A DNA stretch of 64,000 nt from Gracilaria domingensis (Eukaryota > Rhodophyta > Florideophyceae > Gracilariales > Gracilariaceae): positions 186,001-250,000 of the forward strand of contig VCMS01000047.1 in NCBI GenBank assembly GCA_022539475.1, written 5' to 3'. Within the stretch, counting starts at the first letter, position 1. Each line of letters begins with the position of its first letter. A program made the position numbers and the translations under genes. Positions 10,767 through 20,587 of this stretch are shown piece by piece. The notes beneath the pieces were generated by a model that was given only the letters and a program-made list of their open reading frames with translations, did no database searches and was not told the DNA's origin.

Positions 10767-13534
10767 ATGCCGCCCTTCGTAACTTCCCCCCCCTCCTCTC
10801 CCACACCTCACTCCCCCCCCTCTTCCCCCCAACAACAACTCTCCCCCCCACCCTCGCCACCCCAACTCCCTCCCGCCCCCCTCCGCCGAGGCCCCCCAGC
10901 CTCCAGAGGCACCCCCACCCAATCCGCGCTTCCCGCCTCCCCCCAGCAGCCACAGCAACCCCCCACCCAATCCTACAAGCTAACCATCAGCGTCCCCCGC
11001 GATGCAGTAGGCTTCATCATCGGCAAGCGCGGCGAAACCGTCCGCAACATGATGGCGCGCTCCAACGCCCACATCTACGTCGACCGCGACGACAACAGCC
11101 CCAACGCCCCCAACCGCCTTTTCCACATCCAAGGCACCCAGCGCGCCATCGCCACTGCAAGAGCGCTCATTAAGGAGAAAGTGTACGCCGTCTTGCACGG
11201 TAAGCCGCACGCCCGCATTCGAAACGCGTCCGTTCTCTACCCATTAACCGCTCAACAACAGCAACAACTCCCGCAACAAACACCCCAACACCCCCACCAA
11301 CAACAACACATACCACCTCCTCCACCTCCCCAACAACAACTCTCACAACCTCAACTCTCACAACAACTGCCCCAACCGCCTCAACAAGACGACGACGACG
11401 ACGACCTCCCGCCGCCGCTGGAGATGTGGATACCGCGTTCATGCGTCGGCATGATTATCGGCCACGGCGGCCAGGTCATAAACGAAATGCAAGAGAAAGC
11501 GCGAGCCACCATAGTTGTGCACAACAACAAAATGGATACCGCCACCGGCAGCAAGCTGCTCACCATCTCCGGCGGCGAAGCCGAAAAGCAGCACGCCAAG
11601 CAGCTCATCGAGCAAGTGCTGGCCAGAGCGGGCACACGCGCAGCGTCGTACCCGCACCACCAGCACTCTCATTCGCAACGCGCCCCGTTCTTCGCTCCGC
11701 CGCCGCCTTCCCCGCACCCGCAAGCGCCGCCGTGGACCTTTCACCCGCCTCCACACTTCCCGCTGCATCCTCGGCAGTCCCTTGACTTTGTCAACATGCA
11801 GCCGTTTGCCACATGGATGCCTCCCATGCCCATGCCACACACAGTCCATCCCATGCTTCCACAGCATGCGGCGGCGGCGGCAGCCGCCGCCGCCGTGGCA
11901 CGCACGGCGCCCATGCAAGCACCTCACGCCGCCGCCGCAGCGTCCATGCATCCGCAGCAGCTCCAGATGATGCAGTCACAGCGCAATCATCACTTACAGC
12001 CGCACGCGCCGTTGCATCACCCTTCTATGCATCCTGCTCATATGCAACAGATGTCTTCTCTCGAATCTTCTCTTCCGCAGCAGCACTTGTCGCATCCCTT
12101 GCTCCAACCTTCGCAGATGCTCATGCACACTGCGCAATCCGAAGCGCAACAGCACCATCTGCACCCCCTTCAACTACCACAATATCAGCAGCAGCAGTTG
12201 CAGCAAGCAGCTGCGCCGCCGCCTGTTTCATCTCAACTAACCGCTCACTCACTGCCATATCCTTCTTCTGAACAGCAGGATCAACAACCAACATCTCCGC
12301 AACCACAGCTGACTCTGCCACTTGAACCGCAGATTTCTTCTCCGCAGGCACAACAAGCTTCTCCGTCTATTGCACAGCAAGGAATGTATGCACCAACTCC
12401 TTCTCAGATACCCCCTCATCTCAACCCCATGTACCAACAGCAGCTGCAAGCTTCTCCACAAGTGTCATGGGCCCCCTCGCAGTTGCCATACACACACCCC
12501 TCTCAGCTAGGTATTTCATACGAGCGTGCAGGATTATTAGTTGCATCGAACCAAATGTTCAAACCAAGTACGAAGACAGTTCGGGTTCCATCATCCTGTG
12601 TAGGCATTGTCATCGGCCGCAACGGGGAGACGATCAAGGAGCTTCAACAACGCTCCGGTGCTCAAATCAAAATGAGCACGAGCCGCGAAGCAGGCGCTGA
12701 GGACGGGGACCGCGTGATGCATATTTCTGGTACGGCAGCGGCTGTGGAAATGGCGTACACAATGGTAAACGAACTGGTGAACGAAGCTCTCAACCTCAAC
12801 GCGGTTGCGAAGGACGATGCGGAGGCGAGCGTAGAAGCGTCCGGCGAAGCGGGCGCAAGCGCTGCCGTGGGAGAGACAGTACAGGCAGGCACAGCGGACG
12901 TAGAGACGCAACACGACGTGCAAGTGGGCTCTGAAGATGAAGCGCAAGGAGGCAATGGTGCAGGCGGCGGCGTTGGCACGGCGGCCAGCGCCGTGGGCAG
13001 CTCATCGTCCAGAGCGGGTGGGCGTGATGCGGACGTCCAAGTGGCGGAGGGCGATACTCAGGGCTGCGGAGAGAGCGGTGGATGTGGCGAATCGGAAGGC
13101 GGCTGCGAAACGGTGGACGGCAACGGACAGAGATTGATGGAAGGAGGGACACTTGGGCTTGGAGGGGTGCCCGTTTCGGACGTGCTCGACGGCGTGGAAC
13201 TGAGCGAGCTCAGCAGCGACGGGGCGAGCGGGGCGATGAGGCGGTCGGAGCGCGTGTACGCGAACAACAATGTAGTGCAGTCGAAGATGAAGATCTCGGC
13301 GTCCAAGGTGGGCCTGATCATCGGCAAGAAAGGGGCGACGATCCGGGTGCTGGAGAACAAGTCGGGCGCGCGAATTTTGGTGTCGCGGAAGGTGGAGGCG
13401 GGCGGCGAGGAGCAGGCGCGCACGGTGAGCATCAGCGGACGGCGCGCGGGGGTGGAGGCGGCGCGGCGGCTGATCCGGTCGCGCATTGGGCGCGCGGTGA
13501 ACGGCGTGGACGAGGCGGAGGCGGAGGAGGCGGA

Positions 13535-13576
<42 letters not shown>

Positions 13577-13799
13577 AGGCGCGACGGAGGACGCGACGCT
13601 GCGCGAGCGCGTGAACAGCGTGACGGTGGAGCTGGCGGGCGCGTCGCTGGGCGCGCCGTCGCCGGCGCCGGCGCCGGTGGCTACGGGCGCGCGGCCGCGG
13701 CGGCTGTACGCGGCGGCGCTGACTGGCGCGCGCTACGACGCGGACGAGGACGCGGCGGCGGCGGCAGCGGCTGCGGCTGCGGCGCGCGAGCGGCTGTGA
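10767..13799 (+). CDS. Four-KH-domain, Pro/Gln-rich RNA-binding protein (FUBP/PCBP-like)
   Basis: 1010 codons from the ATG at 10767, chosen because it follows a pyrimidine-rich leader (ending CCCCACC). The frame stays open upstream to about 10.15 kb, but that part is Arg/Ala-rich low complexity and looks non-coding. Four KH domains are readable, each with an intact GxxG loop: about residues 70-138 (GKRG), 218-288 (GHGG), 603-672 (GRNG) and 838-908 (GKKG). Linkers are Pro-, Gln- and His/Met-rich, with a D/E run before KH2 and a poly-Ala stretch (about 925-940) after KH4. KH proteins with spaced GxxG loops bind single-stranded RNA or DNA and commonly act in splicing, mRNA stability or transcription, so a nuclear or cytoplasmic mRNP role is likely. 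Its stop lies 38 bp from that of the convergent kinase gene. Confidence 0.85.
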
Positions 13800-13837
13800 G
13801 CGCTCGAACAGGGGGCGATGTGACGTGTGTATTGTTT

Positions 13838-15886
13838 TTACTTGGGCGCGGTGGGCGGAGGCGCGCGGTCCAGCGACAGCCGCCCCAGCCCACCCATCAG
13901 GTGCTGCGCCATCTCCCGCGACCGTTGGCGCACATGGTGCGCGCCACCCCCACCACCACCACCACCACCGCCGCCGCCGCCGCGCCGGCCCGCGCCCGCC
14001 AGCGGCGCGCCGCCGGCGCGGTCGGGCGCGCGCGCGCGGCTCTGCTCGTGCGCGGCCAGCCGCCGGTCCACCATGGCGTTGACGTCGTCCGCGTCGGCGT
14101 TCTCCATGTCCATGAGCTGGCGCGTGGCGCAGTCGCCGCGCGCCAGCGCCTTCATGCGGAACACCGCCACGAACGCCTTGGCCGTGACGATGAGCCGCCG
14201 GCGGTACGGCAGCGCCAGCGACAGCTGGCGCTGCATGAACGGCGAGTTGAGGATGTGGCGCATGCGCGTGGGGTTGTCGCTGGCCACGCGCTGCAGCCCG
14301 CGCTCGGCGATCTCGCGCACCGACTTGGTGACGCGCAGCGCCGGCTGCGCGCTGAGGCTGTTGACGCTGCTGATGTGCTGCAGGCGGCCGCCCATGGACA
14401 CGGCGTGCTGCGAGTGCGCCAGCGAGGGCTGCGGCGCGCCCAGCGGGCGGCCGGTGGCGCGCTCGCTGCTCTCGCTGAGCTCGCCCACGGTGTTCTCGGA
14501 GGTGTTGCGGCTGAGGTTGGAGAGGGAGCCCGACGACGACTGCTGTCGCCGCCGGCTGTCGGTGCTGGTGTTGGCCGGCGAGTCGCGGTCGCCAAACATG
14601 GGCCCCACGGCGGTGGGCGACGTCGGGCACGACGTGTTGATGGAGCTCGGTCGCGACATGTTGCCCTGTACAAACCATGAATGCTGCAATGCGGCCAGCG
14701 CGCTGACTCTTTTGTAAGGCTCCTCCTGCAGCATTTGGCGGATCAACGCCTTGGCGTCCGGCGAGATTCTGTTCCAGGCGGCGGCGTCGAAGCGCACGCG
14801 CCCCTTCTTGATGTTCTCGAACATCTCGCTGTCGGTGCGCCCCTGGAACGGCGCCTCACCGCTGAGCATCTCGTACAGCACGACGCCGGCGGACCACACG
14901 TCGGCCAGCGGGCCGTACTTTTTGCGGCGGCACATCTCAATGGCCATGTAGGGCGGGATGCCGACCATGGTGGACAGCACGTCCATGTTGACGCGCTTGT
15001 CGCTGACAAAGTTGGAGTAGCCAAAGTCGCCCAGCGCGATGGACATGGGGAACTTGGTGGCGGCGAGGAAGATGTTTTGCGGGCGCACGTCGCGGTGCAC
15101 AATGTTCTTGGAGTGGATGTAGGTGAGGGCGCTGAGCACCTGCTTCATGATGGCGCGCGCGTACGACTCGCCCAGCCACTTTTTCTTGGCCAGCAGGTCG
15201 GCCAGCGTGCCGCCGCGCATGAACTCGAACACGAGGTGGTCCTTCTCCACGGTGGAGAACATGTCGACGGCCTGCACCACGCTGGGGTGGCTCAGCACGC
15301 AGTTGACGTGGCGCTCGCGGCGCACGCACTCCTGCGCGTGCAGGTCGTGCGGGCGCTTCTTGATGACCTTGACGGCGAAGAGCTGCGCCGGGTCCTCGAC
15401 GGCGTAGGCGTGGTACACGCGCGAGTAGGTGCCCTCGGCCAGTAAAGCGCCCAGCGTGTAGTAGCGCTCGAAGCAGTGGTTGGAGGCAAAGGCGAGGCTG
15501 GTGGCCCACGACATCATCTCCTCGTGCGACGGCAGGATGAGCAGCAGCACGCGGCGCCCCACGGTGAGGCGGAACGAGCGGCGGTTGTCCTTGTCGGCAA
15601 ACTCGACGAGCGCGCCCACGACGTCGAACTCCTCCTCCGGCAGCCGGTTCTCCGACTGGTGCAGCGACAGCACCTCGCCGTGCAGCTTGGCGAAGCGGTG
15701 GTGGCGGCGCGACAGGCGCGACGTCTTGAGCGACACCCAGCCCGTCATGCGCACGGGGCGCGCGTTGCGGAAGTCATTGGTGGCGGCGGCGGCGTCGGCG
15801 CCCGCGGCGGACGGCGCGGAGTGCGACGCGCTGTGGTCCGTGAGCGACGGCGTCGACGGCAGCGACGGCAGCTGGAAGCGCGACAT
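13838..15886 (-). CDS. PH-domain Ser/Thr protein kinase with non-consensus motifs
   Basis: 682 codons from the ATG at 15886; the frame upstream is only poly-Ala and Arg runs and is taken as leader. An N-terminal PH domain (about residues 46-135, TGWVSLK start, MMSWATSL end helix) is followed by a kinase domain (about 140-400) and a Ser-rich tail. Catalytic residues are present: Lys in FAVKVIKK, the helix-C Glu, Asp in HRD (about 264-266) and DFG. Several motifs are odd: the glycine loop reads AEGTYS instead of GxGxxG, the catalytic loop HRDVRPQN has Arg where nearly all kinases have Lys, and the usual APE motif reads AIE. Overall it resembles CAMK/AGC-type kinases. The PH domain suggests recruitment to phosphoinositide membranes. 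Substrate unknown; activity is plausible but not assured. Confidence 0.85.
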   Translation of the reverse strand: MSRFQLPSLPSTPSLTDHSASHSAPSAAGADAAAATNDFRNARPVRMTGWVSLKTSRLSRRHHRFAKLHGEVLSLHQSENRLPEEEFDVVGALVEFADKDNRRSFRLTVGRRVLLLILPSHEEMMSWATSLAFASNHCFERYYTLGALLAEGTYSRVYHAYAVEDPAQLFAVKVIKKRPHDLHAQECVRRERHVNCVLSHPSVVQAVDMFSTVEKDHLVFEFMRGGTLADLLAKKKWLGESYARAIMKQVLSALTYIHSKNIVHRDVRPQNIFLAATKFPMSIALGDFGYSNFVSDKRVNMDVLSTMVGIPPYMAIEMCRRKKYGPLADVWSAGVVLYEMLSGEAPFQGRTDSEMFENIKKGRVRFDAAAWNRISPDAKALIRQMLQEEPYKRVSALAALQHSWFVQGNMSRPSSINTSCPTSPTAVGPMFGDRDSPANTSTDSRRRQQSSSGSLSNLSRNTSENTVGELSESSERATGRPLGAPQPSLAHSQHAVSMGGRLQHISSVNSLSAQPALRVTKSVREIAERGLQRVASDNPTRMRHILNSPFMQRQLSLALPYRRRLIVTAKAFVAVFRMKALARGDCATRQLMDMENADADDVNAMVDRRLAAHEQSRARAPDRAGGAPLAGAGRRGGGGGGGGGGGGGAHHVRQRSREMAQHLMGGLGRLSLDRAPPPTAPK

Positions 15887-15997
15887 GGCGGCGGCGGCGC
15901 TCGCAGCGGCGGTCGCGGCGGCGGCGGTTTGGCGGCGGCGGCGCGCGGGGCGCGGCTTTGTACACGGGCCGTGCGCGCGGCGGGTGCGCGCGGCAAG

Positions 15998-15999
<2 letters not shown>

Positions 16000-16049
<50 letters not shown>

Positions 16050-16110
16050 GCTGCTGCCGCTGCTGCTGCCGCTGCTGCTGCCGCTGCTGCTGCCGCTGCT
16101 GCTGCCGCTG
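16000..16110 (+). repeat. (CTG)16 plus CTG/CCG mixed trinucleotide tract
   Basis: About 16 uninterrupted CTG units (16000-16047) are followed by CTG units interrupted by CCG. On the minus strand this is a CAG/CGG tract about 115 bp upstream of the PH-kinase ATG, so it may be transcribed in that gene's leader. The surrounding 15.9-16.67 kb holds no other gene; it is extremely GC-rich, with alternating GC runs (for example 16173-16208) and GCC repeats. Confidence 0.85.
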
Positions 16111-16453
16111 CTACCGCTACTGGCGCCGCGCGCTGGCGGCGGCGCCGCTGGTGGCGGCGGCTGCCGCGGCGCGATGGCGCGCGCGCGCGCGCGCGCGCAC
16201 GCGCGCTCGCGGCGGGCGCGCTCCACGTGGCCGGCCGCATCGGCGCGCGCGTGCGCGCGTGCGCCAGCGCGCGCCGCCGCGCGTGGACACGTGGCGCGGG
16301 CGGCGCGTGCGCGCGCGCGCTTTTCGTTCCTCTCGCGCGCGCGCGCGCCACGGCGCTGACGTGACGCCGTTTGCGCCGCGCCGCGGCGGCGCGCGCGCGC
16401 GCGCCGAGACGTGGCGCGGCGCGCGCCGCGGCGCGGCGCGCGCTCGCGCGCGC

Positions 16454-16495
<42 letters not shown>

Positions 16496-16675
16496 GCCGT
16501 CGTGGGTCTCCGCGAGTGCGCCGCGCGCGGCGCGGCAGCCGCCGGCCGCCGCCCGCCAGCCGCCAGGGAGCGCCTCTTTACACACACGTCGCCCGTCGGC
16601 CTATCGTACACGTCGCGCTGCGGCCGCACGCGCTCGTGCGCAGTGCGGACACGCTGCGCCTCTGCCCCGCCGCCA

Positions 16676-17123
16676 CTAGCCCGACGGCGACGCGCGCCGC
16701 CCCCGCGCGCCGCCGCCGCCGCCGCCGCCGCCGTCGCCGTCGCGGATGCTCTGCTTGCAGAACGGGCAGATCCTGTTCACCCGCAGCCACTGGTCCACGC
16801 ACTCGGCGTGGAAGCGGTGCGCGCACGGCAGCGTCTTGATGCGCTCGCCGGCCTCGTACTCGCCCAGGCAGATGGCGCACTTCTCCGCCTCGTCGTCGCC
16901 GCCGCCGCCGCCGCCGTCGCCGCCGCCCGCGCGCGCCTCCGCTTCGAAGCGCTGCGTCGGCAGCCGCGCGATCTCCGCGTCCGACCCGCCGCGGTTCACG
17001 CTGCCGCCCATGCGCTCAATCACGTTGAGCCAGTCCTCGTACGTCTCGCCGCCGCCTTCCATCGCGCCGGGCATCATCGACCGGAACCACTCGCTGAACG
17101 TCGCCCCGCCGCCGCCGCCGCCT

Positions 17124-17161
<38 letters not shown>

Positions 17162-17271
17162 CATGGCGCCGCCCATGCCCGTCAGCGGCCCGAACGTGCC
17201 CGAAAACAGCAGGCTCATCATGTCGCCCGCGTCCCCAAACTGCACGCGCGTGCGCTGCCGCGCCGCGCCGC

Positions 17272-17310
<39 letters not shown>

Positions 17311-17864
17311 CGCCGCTGCGCCGCGCGTCTCTGCCGCCGTGCGCAAACGTGAGGTGCGCGCCGCCGGGCGTGCGCACGTGCTCAAACTGCACGCCGTCGG
17401 GCGTGAGCGTGAACGCGCCGCCGCCGCCAAACACGCCGTCATCCATGCGCCCAAACGTCTCCTGCAAAATGGAGTTGAGCGCGCCGTCCGCCGAGCTGCC
17501 CGCCGCGCCGCCGCCGCCGCCGCGCGCGCCGCGCGCGGGCGCGCGTCTGCCCGGCGGCGCGGGCGGCGGCGCGCGTCGTCGAAAGTCGTCGCCGCGCACG
17601 TACGCGCTGCCGGGAAAGTCGCCCAGCTCGGACAGCCCGTCCGTGGCGCGCCGCGCGTCGTGCGACTCGGCAATGTGCCGGAACAGGTCCGTCAGCACGT
17701 CGGCCGCGCCGAAGCTGGCGCGCCGCGACACGAACGGGAAGCGCTGCTCGCCGCGCGCGCCGCTGCCGCTGCCGCCGCCGCCGCCCGCGCGCCCGTGCGG
17801 CGGCGACAGCGACGGCTGCGGCCACTCGCGCGTGGGCTGCGGGTACGCGCGCGGCTGCGGGGGG

Positions 17865-17896
<32 letters not shown>

Positions 17897-18010
17897 CGCG
17901 CCAGCCGGCGGCGACGCCCACTCGAAGTGCGGTAGCTGCGATGCGAACTCCTCCTCTTGCAGACGGCGCGCCAGCGCGGCGTCGGCGTCTATCTGCGCCT
18001 GTGTGCTCAT
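16676..18010 (-). CDS. RING-H2 E3 ubiquitin ligase, Gly-rich
   Basis: 444 codons from the ATG at 18010 (leader contains a C14 run ending 3 nt before the ATG). The C-terminus holds a complete C3H2C3 RING: CAICLGEY, then CAHRFHAEC, then CPFC, as in RNF126/RNF115-type ligases that pass ubiquitin from an E2. The N-terminus (DADAALARRLQEEEFA) looks like a ubiquitin-interacting or LQEE-type helix. Between them lie long Gly-rich and Pro-rich low-complexity stretches, with several codon-repeat expansions (GCC/GGC). The substrate is unknown. It shares a 371-bp divergent promoter with NFU. Confidence 0.85.
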
Positions 18011-18381
18011 ACCGGGGGGGGGGGGGGCGACGAAAACGTCTGTTGCGGGCGGTGTGTGTGTGGAGGGGGGGTGGAGAGAGGGGGCGGGGGGGGGGCGGCG
18101 GGGAGTCCGCGTCGTTGGTGCGACTGTGCGCGCCGCGCCGCAACGATCGGCGCGCGCCGCGGCAGCGCGCGTTGTGTGCGCGCGCGCGCGCGCGCGCGCT
18201 GCTGGCCGCGGCCGTGTGGAGGCTTCGCCGCGGCGCGCTGGACTGCTGGACACGCGTCGGCGCGGCGCGTGGCGCGCGGCGCGAACAACTTTTTCGGCGC
18301 GTGGCGCGCGCGCCGCGCGCCCGCCGCCGCCGCCGCCGGCCGCCGCCTCCACCAACGCCGCCGCGCGCCTCGCCGCCCGCC
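18011..18381. promoter_or_regulatory. Divergent promoter between RING-H2 and NFU genes
   Basis: 371 bp between two outward-facing ATGs. It contains a G14 run (18014-18027) next to the RING start, a G-rich block (18060-18100), and an alternating (CG)n tract around 18180-18200 that could adopt Z-DNA. No TATA box is seen. Confidence 0.55.
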
Positions 18382-19134
18382 ATGCTGCGCCCGCTCTCCC
18401 GCGCGCTGTTCGGCGCGCGCGCGCGCGCCGCCGCCGGCGGCCGCGGCCGCGGCCGCGGCGGGGGCCGCGCGCGGTGGGCGCGGTCGATGTTCATCCAGAC
18501 GCAGCCGACGCCCAACGCGCACGCGGTGATGTTCCTGCCGGGGCGCCCCGTCATGCCGGGCGGGATCGGCACCGCCGACTTCCCGTCGCTGCGCGCCGCG
18601 GGCCGCTCGCCGCTGGCGCGGCGGCTGTTCGCGGTGCAGGGCGTGCGCGCGGTGTTCTTCGGCGGCGACTTTGTGACCGTCACCAAGGACGACCAGCTGG
18701 AGTGGGCGGCGCTGCGCCCGGAGGTCTTCGGCGTCATCATGGACTTCTTCGCCGACGGCGCGGCGGCCGCCGTGGAGGACGCCGACGCGGCGCTCGCGGA
18801 CACGGCCATTTCGGACGACGACTCGGAGGTGGTGGCCATGGTCAAGGAGCTGCTGGAGACGCGCGTCAAGCCGGCGGTGGCGCAGGACGGCGGCAGCATT
18901 GTGTTCCGCGGCTTTGACCAAGCCACGGGCACCGTGCAGCTGGAGCTGCAGGGCGCGTGCTCCACGTGCTCGTCCAGCAGCATCACGCTCAAGAGCGGCG
19001 TGGAGAACATGCTGCGCCACTACGTGCCCGAGGTGAAGGCGGTGGAGCAGCTGCTGCCGCCGCACGCCGACCACGTACAGGAGGCAAACATGCAAGCGCT
19101 CAGCAAGGTGGAGCACAAGCTCAATCAACAATAA
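18382..19134 (+). CDS. NFU1: NFU-type iron-sulfur cluster scaffold, mitochondrial
   Basis: 250 codons from the ATG at 18382. The N-terminus is Arg/Ala-rich without acids, as expected of a mitochondrial targeting peptide. The Nfu N-terminal domain follows (MFIQTQPTPN, FLPGRPV, VQGVRAVFFGGDFVTVTK), then the NifU-like C-terminal domain with the cluster-binding motif CSTC (about 193-196) in GACSTCSSSSITLKSGVE. These proteins carry or deliver 4Fe-4S clusters to client enzymes. AATAAA overlaps the stop codon. The next 21 bases are a CT microsatellite, after which the convergent BED gene ends. Confidence 0.92.
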   Translation: MLRPLSRALFGARARAAAGGRGRGRGGGRARWARSMFIQTQPTPNAHAVMFLPGRPVMPGGIGTADFPSLRAAGRSPLARRLFAVQGVRAVFFGGDFVTVTKDDQLEWAALRPEVFGVIMDFFADGAAAAVEDADAALADTAISDDDSEVVAMVKELLETRVKPAVAQDGGSIVFRGFDQATGTVQLELQGACSTCSSSSITLKSGVENMLRHYVPEVKAVEQLLPPHADHVQEANMQALSKVEHKLNQQ

Positions 19135-19135
19135 A

Positions 19136-19156
19136 TCTCTCTCTCTCTCTCTCTCT
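19136..19156 (+). repeat. CT microsatellite between convergent genes
   Basis: About ten CT dinucleotides occupy over half of the 38 bp separating the NFU and BED-Rdx stop codons. Confidence 0.9.
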
Positions 19157-19172
19157 ACTTTGTAGTGTCGCT

Positions 19173-20235
19173 CTACTGGCAGCACTGGTTGCGAATGATC
19201 GGTCGCAGGTGGTCGTAGTCCGGCAGCGGCTGGCCCACGCCCCGCGACCACGCAATCTTGCCGCCAATCCAGATGTTGAACGTGTTCTCCGCCGTCCTGG
19301 GGATGAGCCCCACGTCCAGGATCTCGTGGTGAAACTCGGAAATGAGCTCGGACGCAATCCAGGTGGCGCGCAGCAGCCCGCCGCTGGTCATGGAGAACTC
19401 CACCGCCACGCGCACGTGCGTGTCCTCCGTCGCGCCCACCGCCGCCGCCACCGCGCCCGCGCCGCCGTTGGCGTGCACGTCGTGCACGCCGCCCGCGCCG
19501 CCGCACAGCTGCGCGCCCACGCCCACGCCCACGCCCACGCCCACGCCCGCGTCGGGCGACAGCGCCACCATGCCGCCGCGCAGCGGCGACGGCGACGACG
19601 CGCCCGCCAGCGCGCTGAGCGTGGCCTCGCGCTTGCGCTTTGCCGGCGGCAGCGGCTGGTGCGGCGAGATGTGCGCGCCGAGCACCGGCGCGTGCGCGGC
19701 CGCTACCGCCGCCGCCGCGGCCGCCGTCGACGCCACGGCGGCGGCTGACGCCGACGCGTTGTTCTGCGCGTCGGCGGCGCGGATGCGCTCGCGGATTTCG
19801 GGCGGCACGCGGCGGCAGCCGCGGTACGCGTCGATGATGTGGTGCTTGAGGCGCGTTTCGTTGTAGCTGGCGCGAGGCGGTGGTGTGGTGGGTTGGTTAG
19901 CGAGGCGGCGGCGGGCGGCGGCGCGGCGTGGCGTGGCGCTCGCGGTGGCGCGGTGCAGGGGGGGGTTGCGCGTAACTTACGCCCAGTCGCCGTTGCAGTG
20001 GTTGCAGCGCGCGCGCTTGGTGATTCCGTTGCCGTTGGCTCGCGCCTTGCGGTACACATGGAACTGCGGGGCGGGGGGTGGGAAGGGGGAAGGGGGAAGG
20101 GGGAGCGGAGCGGTGAGCAGGCGGGGAGCAGGCGGGGAGCAGGCGGGCCGCGCTGGGGGGGGGGGGGGAGGGGGGGCGGACGTACCTCGTTGGTGTAGTG
20201 GATGCGCTCGGGCTGGTCGTCGCGGCGCGGGGTGT

Positions 20236-20270
<35 letters not shown>

Positions 20271-20395
20271 TGCGGCGGCTGCGGCGGCGGGGCGGCGGGC
20301 GGCGCGGGCGGCGGCGCGGCGCCCAGCGGGCTGGTGGGCGGCGTGGCGGCGGGCGGCGCGTCCAGCGCGTCGGGCGACACGGCTGAAAAGTTCAT
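19173..20395 (-). CDS. BED zinc finger fused to a redox-dead SelW/Rdx domain
   Basis: Three exons on the minus strand: 20395-20186, 20063-19981 and 19866-19173, with introns of 122 and 114 nt (donors GTACGT and GTAAGT, acceptors GCAG and CCAG). Joined they give 328 codons in one frame. Exon 1 is Pro/Ala-rich. Exons 2-3 encode a BED-like finger (CNHC at about 90-93, then HHIIDAYRGC). A low-complexity middle contains a KRKRE basic patch (possible nuclear signal) and a (GV) run from a GCCCAC repeat. Residues about 250-326 align closely with the SelW/Rdx fold (GLLRATWIASELISEF, NIWIGGKIAWSR), but the CxxC/CxxU redox pair is replaced by SMTS (256-259). Rdx proteins are thiol-redox thioredoxin-like proteins; here a binding rather than redox role is likely. 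I know no described BED-Rdx fusion. Confidence 0.82.
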
Positions 20396-20587
20396 GTCGG
20401 TGGAGTGTTTGTGCGTGTCGGCGCGTGTTGGCGCCGGTGACAGCGGCGGTAAGTGGCGCCGCCCGACGGCGGCAGCTCTTGGGAGCGCGCGCGTTTTACT
20501 TACCGGCAGCGCGCGCGAGTTACTGCGCGCCGCGCGTACACGTTGCGCGCTTACGGCCGCCGCGCCGCGCCGCCGCGCCGCCGCGTG

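Noticed and set aside
15887-16585. Poly-Ala N-terminal extension of the PH-kinase
   Set aside because: Made by the CTG/CCG repeat; it is more economical as leader. Non-ATG translation is noted as a possibility only.
13002-17935. Very long open frames on the opposite strands of the KH, kinase and RING genes (for example 13002-14678 minus, 15476-17935 plus)
   Set aside because: They consist of Arg/Ala/Gly/Pro runs from GC-rich codon shadows and contain no domain; the annotated frames carry clear domains.
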